Below are positions 41,159-46,867 of a stretch of DNA of 46,867 nt, in pieces. This DNA is from Firm-04 sp045642925. Lineage in GTDB: Bacteria; Bacillota; Clostridia; Oscillospirales; Ruminococcaceae. The notes under the pieces are model-generated. The model was not told where the DNA came from, did not search any database, and saw nothing but the letters and a program-made list of their open reading frames with translations. The position numbers and the translations under genes were made by a program. The stretch's first letter is position 1, and every line of letters starts with the position of its first letter. The stretch lies in assembly GCA_045642925.1 (NCBI GenBank), contig JAZUJW010000033.1, positions 1 through 46,867 of the forward strand, given 5' to 3'.

Positions 41159-41671
41159 ATGAAGAAATGGAAACAATGGTTTTCGTTACTGGTATGGGGC
41201 TTTGTGCTGGCTGGCACCGGTGGCTGGATATACGAAGAAATCTGCATTTACGTGCTATATGGATATGTATACAATCGTGGGATGCTGCATCTGACACTGT
41301 GTCCAATTTATGGATTCGGCGCATGGGGATTGTATGCGTTGTTTCATAGAACCAAGAATAGTGCATTGTTTTTTGCATTGAGTGTATTCGCAGCAAGTGC
41401 ATTTGAATATGGATGTTCTTATCTGTTGGAAGCGGTCTTTCACCGTTCATTCTGGACATATGAAGGATGGCTGTTGTCAATTGACAATCGGATTTCGCTC
41501 ATCAGCAGCATGATGTTTGGAATATTGGCATTGTTTTTTGCGAAATGCATTCTGCCTTTGCTGAAGCGGCACATCTGCAAGGAGAACCCTGCACACGGAT
41601 GGTTTGTAAGCGCTTGTGTCAGTGTTGCAGTGATTGCAGGCGATTTTATTCTGGTGCTTTGCGGAAAATGA
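41159..41671 (+). CDS. CmpB-like putative ABC transporter permease (PF06541 type)
   Basis: A 170-residue membrane protein of about five helices. GGWIYEEICIYVLYGYVYNRG followed by CPIYGFGAWGLYALF matches the family's GWxYE...NRGxLxGPxxPIYGxG pattern. Family members are annotated as ABC permeases on thin evidence, so the molecular role is uncertain. CAGGAGG precedes the ATG. Confidence 0.82.
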   Translation: MKKWKQWFSLLVWGFVLAGTGGWIYEEICIYVLYGYVYNRGMLHLTLCPIYGFGAWGLYALFHRTKNSALFFALSVFAASAFEYGCSYLLEAVFHRSFWTYEGWLLSIDNRISLISSMMFGILALFFAKCILPLLKRHICKENPAHGWFVSACVSVAVIAGDFILVLCGK

Positions 41672-41701
41672 AAACAAGCGGCAAATCCCGCACAACAATG
41701 T

Positions 41702-41748
41702 GAGGCGTTCGAAGGGAATCATCTCCCACCGAACGCCTCAAGTCATTT
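41702..41748. terminator. Terminator between convergent genes
   Basis: GAGGCGTTCG (41702-41711) pairs with CGAACGCCTC (41730-41739) and is followed on the plus strand by AAGTCATTTTT. Confidence 0.65.
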
Positions 41749-41753
41749 TTCAG

Positions 41754-44294
41754 TTACAGCAAACTCTTTTTCAACAGCACCAAATCAATGGCATTCAGTT
41801 TTCCGTCTGCGTTCATGTCCCCCGCTTTCGCATTTGCAATCGCCGCATTGCCTGTTGTCAGCCAGCGTGCCAACAGCACCGCATCTGCCACGCTACATAC
41901 GCCGTCCGCATTCACATCCCCTGCGGGTTCTCGTGACAGTTCCTTCTGCGTCAATGCCGCCTTGTAAATGCACAGATTGTCGATTTTCCCCTGAAAATAT
42001 CCGTCATCTGCATAGTACGATTTTCCGAATAAACACGACAAATTACTGCCCATATCTGCCAGACCGCAATGCAGGGTGGAATCTTCCATCACCATCTGCC
42101 CATCCACATACAGCTTCGCAACCGAACCATTCACCACAAAATCATAGTGATGCCATGCGGTCGTGTCCATCAAGTACACCATTTCACTTTCATCCCGCCA
42201 CGAATCAACCGTCACCGCAAACCGAAAACGGTCATCCGCTAAACGGAAAAATGCGTACTTCTCATCGTTCACACCTGCCGCAAATGTGAAGAAATTGCCT
42301 GTAGAAGCGGAAATCGCATCCATGGAAATCGTAAAATCACGGCATCCATCCAGAAAACCATTCGGAAGTACCGTATAAGAACCGTCTGTGCCATCCAGCA
42401 CCAGCACATTCCCCTGCTGTGCATCAGCACCCACTGCGGCATTGCCATACGCTGTCATGGTCACACCATTCCCGCTGCTGTCTGCAAGCCCGTTTTCAAA
42501 ATCAAACATCGCTGACGGCTTCGGCGCATCCGCTTCCCCAACAGGCGTACCATAAATTTTACACTCATATACAGTCGGTGTATACCAATTGTTTGTCGGA
42601 TTGTTCTGCAATGTCGCATTTTTCACGTTCAGACGCACATATCTTGCCTTGCCTGAAAGCATATCGCTATTGAAACCATAGGTTTTGCTGACGATTTCCT
42701 TCGAAGTGTCAGTATGGTCAAGCAATTTGTCCCAGTGAACGCCGTCCAGACTTCCCTCAATGGTGTAGCTGTAGTATCCTTCCGAACCCTTGCAGATATA
42801 CCATGAAGTCTGCACATTGGAAAGTTCGCAGATACGCTCTAAATCGACCTGTAAATAAAACGGCCATTTCTTATAATCCCCGATTGCCGCAAAACAGGAC
42901 TGATAGGAACCATCAAACGCTTTCTGCGGACTGTTTGCCGCTTTTGCCGCAAGAGAAGATGCAGATGGTCTATCCTGTGATAGCAGTTCTCCTTCCTGCA
43001 CGGGATACAGTGCGCCTGTTGCGGTGCTGTATCGAAAAGAAGGATAATAATCATAGAACGCAAACCCATTGTCAAAATACAGCGGGCAAAGCGTTGTGCC
43101 GCTTGTGCCTGACGCTTTCAGCCAACGATAGGCGTGCATCAGGTAATTCTCACCTGCCAGATCCACGATCCATCCTGACTGTGAAGAAAACGTGGAAGTA
43201 TTGCCAATTGCACGGAGGTCACTCCAGCCGCTTTTCAGGTTCTTCGTCACCGCATACGCACCGCTGCTGGGATACCAGCCTGCCGCCTGTGACGTAAACA
43301 GGAAATAGTATCCGCCCTGCTTGATGAGATTCGGAAATTCACGATACTGGTCTTCAAACAGTGTCGTAACAACTTCGGTCACGTCACTGTAATCGTCATT
43401 CATGCGGAAAATATACAGTGTGGCATTTGCGCCCTGCCCCGACTTGTTCGCGGCAGCAATCAGATAGCCTGTGCCGTCATCATCGACAAAGACAGCCATA
43501 TCACGCACCTGAATGTCCAGCGGATTGTAGACGTGATGCACGGTGAACTGTCCGCCGGGCGTTCCTGTAATGACTAAGGCTTTGCCGTCACTGTAGCCAT
43601 CAGGCTTTTCCCAGTGCGCCCATACCGTGATCTGTCCCGTTTTCTCCATGTATGTAATATGCACTGACTCGATTTTGCAGCTTGCAAGGGCGGCATTCTG
43701 TGAGGAATCCGCCACGACACGTTCACTGCCAAAATGAATGCCGTCTGTAGACGAAGTTTCGGCAAGATAACAGTCACTTTTGCCCGCATGACTGCGAATC
43801 GCATAATTATAATAGGTATTGCCAACTTTTGTACCGCTGGTCGCATATACTAAACTGCTGCCTGCCTGATTATCGTAGGTATTCAGACCGCTTGGCAATG
43901 CGCATGGTGTCAGCGATTTGACAGACGAATACCAACGGTCTTTGCCGTCTGATACTTCCAACTGATAATAATATGTCTTTCCGATTTGCAGGTCATCGTC
44001 CTCGCAGGAACGCCCCTCGCCCGCATAAATCGGCGTAAACCCTGATGTTTCGTTCTCTGAACGGTACAGCGTGAACGAACTGCCGTCCAGCGTGGTGTCC
44101 CATTGCAGTGCGGCATGGTCTGCGGTCTGTTCGTCACCGACACAGAACAGATTCCCCACCAGACCGACTTCCGTACTGGTCTGTGTGACCGCATTCTGTG
44201 CAGCAGAAACCTGCATAGGCACAGGATGAATATTCAGAATAGAAACCAGTGCAGCACAGCACCCTGTCAGGATGCGTTGAAAAATAGAATGCAT
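41754..44294 (-). CDS. Secreted GH43_24-like enzyme with CBM, LamG and type I dockerin
   Basis: An 846-residue modular protein. Its parts are: a signal peptide (about 1-31), a fibronectin-III-like domain (about 45-130), a five-bladed GH43-type propeller (about 135-435), an F5/8C (CBM32-like) domain (about 438-585), a LamG-type sandwich (about 595-785) and a dockerin (793-846) with two calcium loops starting D793 and D826. In the propeller, E209, RDM at 264-266, E319 (YREFP) and Q372 (FSSQS) line up with exo-beta-1,3-galactanases of subfamily 24, in which a glutamine stands in for the usual base (family knowledge, aligned from memory). The likely substrate is arabinogalactan side chains. The dockerin implies attachment to a cellulosome-type scaffold not encoded here. 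Confidence 0.85.
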   Translation of the reverse strand: MHSIFQRILTGCCAALVSILNIHPVPMQVSAAQNAVTQTSTEVGLVGNLFCVGDEQTADHAALQWDTTLDGSSFTLYRSENETSGFTPIYAGEGRSCEDDDLQIGKTYYYQLEVSDGKDRWYSSVKSLTPCALPSGLNTYDNQAGSSLVYATSGTKVGNTYYNYAIRSHAGKSDCYLAETSSTDGIHFGSERVVADSSQNAALASCKIESVHITYMEKTGQITVWAHWEKPDGYSDGKALVITGTPGGQFTVHHVYNPLDIQVRDMAVFVDDDGTGYLIAAANKSGQGANATLYIFRMNDDYSDVTEVVTTLFEDQYREFPNLIKQGGYYFLFTSQAAGWYPSSGAYAVTKNLKSGWSDLRAIGNTSTFSSQSGWIVDLAGENYLMHAYRWLKASGTSGTTLCPLYFDNGFAFYDYYPSFRYSTATGALYPVQEGELLSQDRPSASSLAAKAANSPQKAFDGSYQSCFAAIGDYKKWPFYLQVDLERICELSNVQTSWYICKGSEGYYSYTIEGSLDGVHWDKLLDHTDTSKEIVSKTYGFNSDMLSGKARYVRLNVKNATLQNNPTNNWYTPTVYECKIYGTPVGEADAPKPSAMFDFENGLADSSGNGVTMTAYGNAAVGADAQQGNVLVLDGTDGSYTVLPNGFLDGCRDFTISMDAISASTGNFFTFAAGVNDEKYAFFRLADDRFRFAVTVDSWRDESEMVYLMDTTAWHHYDFVVNGSVAKLYVDGQMVMEDSTLHCGLADMGSNLSCLFGKSYYADDGYFQGKIDNLCIYKAALTQKELSREPAGDVNADGVCSVADAVLLARWLTTGNAAIANAKAGDMNADGKLNAIDLVLLKKSLL

Positions 44295-44323
44295 AAAACA
44301 ACCCCCTTCGTAAATTCATGTAT

Positions 44324-44352
44324 ATTTTATCACAAACAAACGTGATAGTCAA
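44324..44352 (-). promoter_or_regulatory. Promoter of the GH43-like gene
   Basis: On the minus strand, TTGACT (44352-44347), 17-nt spacer and TAAAAT (44329-44324), 30 nt before the ATG. Confidence 0.75.
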
Positions 44353-44464
44353 GCACAATTCACAAAGTCGCAGCGAATATGTAACCCGACTCCCCTATTT
44401 GCCGTCTTTTCTTTTGTAATGCATTTCACTGCAAAGAAAGCCGCAGAAACCAGTTATTTTTGAT

Positions 44465-44493
44465 TTGACTTTTTGCAGCGAATATGATATAAT
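44465..44493 (+). promoter_or_regulatory. Promoter of the DUF2079 gene
   Basis: TTGACT (44465-44470), 17-nt spacer and TATAAT (44488-44493), about 94 nt before the chosen start. Confidence 0.8.
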
Positions 44494-44586
44494 ATATAGG
44501 TATTGTCAAAACCAGATTACTCGTTTCATCTCGGTGACTGCTGCCGTACTCATGCAGGAAACGCGATATGCGGAAAGGGAGGTTTC

Positions 44587-46680
44587 ATGGAAGAAATCAT
44601 AAAAGAAAATGCTGATGTGACAGACAACATCCCTGCGAAAGAACCAAAGGATGATGTCATCACAGAAGCATCGTCTGATGCAGCAGAAAGCACACCTACT
44701 GAACTTCAGGAAACAAATGGAAAAGGCACAGACGAAGCGCCATCTCCTGCCGAATCGACTGAAGAACCAAAACAAGCAGGATTTCGCAGTTTTCTCGACA
44801 AAACTGTCGAACGACTGAAGAAGGTTAACGAAAGATACGGCTTCAGTGAAATGCTTCTGATGCGTCTGATCGGCGTATTTATGCTGATTTCCGGCATCAA
44901 TTTGCAGCGCATCCAGCTTGGTGATGGTCAACGCATCAATTCGCTCAACAGCTGGAAAGAATACGTAGGCGAAGTATCCTTCCCGCTGTTGCTTCTCTGG
45001 GGACTTTGCGGCGTGTCCATTCTGACGTTCATCTATTCCTCGATTCCGAAACGCTACCGCATTTTTGACCAGACGGTAGCAATTATCGGCTCGATATTCT
45101 TCGGCATCGAAATGATGTGGCGAAACACTTCGTTCTATAACTGTCTTGGCGTTATGCTGGTGGTCATGGTCTTTACGGCTTATGCCATGAAAAAAACAGA
45201 TACCGAAGTGACCGACCATCTTCCCAAATGGCTCTCCCCGACCATCATCTTTATATGTGCGGGCGGTGTCTGCGCCTTTGCTGCTACTACGACCGTCTGT
45301 CACCACCTGATTTACGGCACATCGACCTTTGACTTCGGTATCTTCGTGCAGATGTTCCACTCCATGAAGGAACACTTCACGGCAGTCACGACCTGTGAGC
45401 GTGATGTGATCCTGTCGCATTTCAACGTCCATGCATCCTTTATCTATTATCTGCTGCTGCCTTTCTACGCGATTTTCCCAAGTCCCAACACGCTCCTGAT
45501 TGCACAGGCAATTCTGTCGATGGGCGGCATTATCCCGTTCTATCTCCTGCTGAAAAAGCATGATTTCAAGGGTGTGCCGATGATCGGCGCTTCGTTCCTG
45601 TACATTTTCTGCACAGGTATCGTATTCCCCTGCTATTATGATTTCCACGAAAATGCATTTCTTCCAACGATTCTCATGTGGCTGCTGTACGCAGTGGACA
45701 GCAAGAAAATGCCGCTTTTTTACATCATGTCTTTCCTCACCTGCATGGTAAAGGAAGATGCGCCGCTGTATGTATTCTGCATTGCGCTGTACTTCCTGTT
45801 CGAAGAAAAATCGAGTAAGCGCTGGAACAGTCTGGTGATTATCCTCGTCAGCGGCATTTACTTTGTTGCCATTACCAATTGGCTGACGCAAAATGGTGAC
45901 GGCAGCATGATGACCTCCTCTCGTTTCGGGCATCTCCAGATCAACGAAGCGGCAGGTTTTGCGGGAATCGTTAAAAATATCCTCTCCAACCCGTCCTATT
46001 TCTTCTCGCTGTTCTTCAAGGAGGAATCGCTGATATTCTTCCTGCAAATCATGCTTCCGCTTTGCTTCCTCCCGTTCCTGACCAAAAAGATTTCCCGTTT
46101 TCTGCTGATGCTTCCGTTTGTTATCATGAATCTGGTAGTTGGAGCGAACTTTGGGTATGCCTGCATGGTCAACTACCAATACATTTTCGGGCCATCCTGT
46201 CTGCTGATTTACATTTCGATTCTGAATGCAGAGGACTTCGGAAAAGAAAAGCGCAACACGTTTATGGTAGCAGGTGCGGCGGCGAGTATGATTCTGCTGA
46301 CGAGCACCATTTCCGATTCGATTGCGTATGTATCGCGCTACAAAGTGGCACACAATATCTATCAGGCGATGGATGACTGTCTGGACAGAGTACCGTTGGA
46401 TGCAAAAGTTGCGATCAACACATGGTATCTGCCGCACATTGCGCAGCGTGACTATGTATACTTGCTGGATGGTGCTGATTTGAAGGTTGACCCGGCTGAT
46501 CCGAACAACAAGATCATGACAGAGCCGGAGCGTTATGATGTTGTTATTTTGAGTCCAGGTGATGAAAATACGTGTTTCTTTGTGCCTGACCTTGAAAAGC
46601 ACGGATTCCGCAAGGTAGATGAAGCAGAAGGACAGATGTATGTATATTACAGTCCGAACTATCAACCTGCGGCGAACTAA
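44587..46680 (+). CDS. DUF2079 polytopic membrane protein
   Basis: A 697-residue protein. An acidic, Ser/Thr-rich cytoplasmic N-terminus (about 1-85) is followed by at least ten membrane helices and a soluble C-terminal part (from about 600). STFDFGIFVQMFHSM, then ILSHFNVHASFIYYLLLPFYAIFPSPNTLLIAQ are the family's hallmark blocks. DUF2079 proteins resemble GT-C glycosyltransferases in layout, so use of a lipid-linked sugar donor is possible but unproven. The ATG at 44587 has GGGAGG 4 nt upstream; a TTG 28 codons earlier is in frame but poorly supported. Confidence 0.85.
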   Translation: MEEIIKENADVTDNIPAKEPKDDVITEASSDAAESTPTELQETNGKGTDEAPSPAESTEEPKQAGFRSFLDKTVERLKKVNERYGFSEMLLMRLIGVFMLISGINLQRIQLGDGQRINSLNSWKEYVGEVSFPLLLLWGLCGVSILTFIYSSIPKRYRIFDQTVAIIGSIFFGIEMMWRNTSFYNCLGVMLVVMVFTAYAMKKTDTEVTDHLPKWLSPTIIFICAGGVCAFAATTTVCHHLIYGTSTFDFGIFVQMFHSMKEHFTAVTTCERDVILSHFNVHASFIYYLLLPFYAIFPSPNTLLIAQAILSMGGIIPFYLLLKKHDFKGVPMIGASFLYIFCTGIVFPCYYDFHENAFLPTILMWLLYAVDSKKMPLFYIMSFLTCMVKEDAPLYVFCIALYFLFEEKSSKRWNSLVIILVSGIYFVAITNWLTQNGDGSMMTSSRFGHLQINEAAGFAGIVKNILSNPSYFFSLFFKEESLIFFLQIMLPLCFLPFLTKKISRFLLMLPFVIMNLVVGANFGYACMVNYQYIFGPSCLLIYISILNAEDFGKEKRNTFMVAGAAASMILLTSTISDSIAYVSRYKVAHNIYQAMDDCLDRVPLDAKVAINTWYLPHIAQRDYVYLLDGADLKVDPADPNNKIMTEPERYDVVILSPGDENTCFFVPDLEKHGFRKVDEAEGQMYVYYSPNYQPAAN

Positions 46681-46714
46681 TCAATAAATGTAATCTTTCT
46701 CTCCGTAACAATCC

Positions 46715-46867
46715 GGCTATGCACGCGAAGCAAGAATAAAGTTTTACTCGATTTTTTTCAAAAAATCGCAGAGACAAGGGGCAGCGCCCCTGGTCTCTGC
46801 CAAAGGGAATGATTCCCTTTGGGATCCTCATTATAATCATTGCCCTGTATGCAAAAACAGGCTGCCC
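46715..46867 (+). repeat. Copy R4 of the 3' element (runs off the window)
   Basis: The head GGCTATGCACGCGAAGC (46715-46731) begins 35 nt after the DUF2079 stop. The next 37 nt (46737-46773) are identical to the reverse complement of 275-311 in R1. A GCAGAGAC...GTCTCTGC hairpin enclosing AGGGGC/GCCCCT follows (46768-46800), then a different stem, CCAAAGGGAA/TTCCCTTTGG, where R1 and R2b have the cgca-loop hairpin. The 187-nt gap after the gene holds only this element. Confidence 0.8.

Noticed and set aside
44506..46665. 719-codon open frame on the minus strand
   Set aside because: It is antisense to the DUF2079 gene, with low-complexity basic composition and no family motif.

Overview
The window looks like a chromosomal segment of a fibrolytic gut Firmicute of the Ruminococcus type (Oscillospiraceae). 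Supporting signs are dockerin-bearing secreted plant-wall proteins, an expansin, a xylan/xylose operon, an A/V-type ATPase operon, moderate GC with consensus SigA-like promoters, and Gram-positive Shine-Dalgarno sites, several of them in front of TTG or GTG starts. This assignment comes from gene families, not from a database match.

Layout. 28-333: a multi-hairpin intergenic repeat. 371-2379 (minus): efp, an acidic zinc-ribbon protein, then an FMN riboswitch with terminator in front of ribU. 2682-4790: a secreted Cthe_2159-like lipoprotein. 4808-5157: two convergent copies of the repeat. 5185-13752 (minus): a complete nine-gene V-type ATPase operon (G/H, C, I, K, F, E, A, B, D) behind a perfect TTGACA-17-TATAAT promoter. 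14019-16398: divergent rhamnulokinase-like and ribulose-phosphate epimerase-like genes. 16408-16974: mecA-like adaptor, antisense. 17018-20373: an Rnf-like D-E-A membrane module followed by a membrane-anchored DUF4015-like protein. 20393-25382: an amidohydrolase remnant, GNAT, asparaginase, DUF4416, nth and the ACT/UPF0210 pair. 25642-28069: small four-helix-type protein, membrane protein, PdaA-like deacetylase, nicotinamidase-like hydrolase. 28227-37279: AraC regulator divergent from a xylo-oligosaccharide operon (mutarotase-like, GH3, XylA, sugar ABC transporter without an ATPase). 37473-38345: expansin with a half-dockerin. 38442-41671: ABC exporter pair and a CmpB-like membrane protein. 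41754-44294: GH43-like/CBM/LamG/dockerin protein. 44587-46680: DUF2079 membrane protein, followed by another repeat copy that runs off the window.

How the genes fit together. Secreted binding, loosening and cleaving proteins (Cthe_2159-like, expansin, GH43-like) would open plant wall polymers. The ABC transporter would import oligosaccharides, the cytoplasmic GH3 enzyme would split them and XylA would feed xylose onward. No xylulokinase and no sugar-ABC ATPase lie in the window, so both must be supplied from elsewhere. The V-ATPase is expected to couple ATP to ion movement.

Two things stand out as possibly undescribed. First, a modular family of intergenic elements begins with a 17-nt head (GGCTATGCACGCGAAGC) followed by strings of hairpins. 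All five copies lie in the sense direction just 3' of a gene, and stem sequences differ between copies while pairing is kept. Second, an Rnf-derived D-E-A operon lacks the cofactor-bearing C, G and B subunits, and in my by-eye alignment all four membrane Fe-S ligand cysteines of A and E are replaced.
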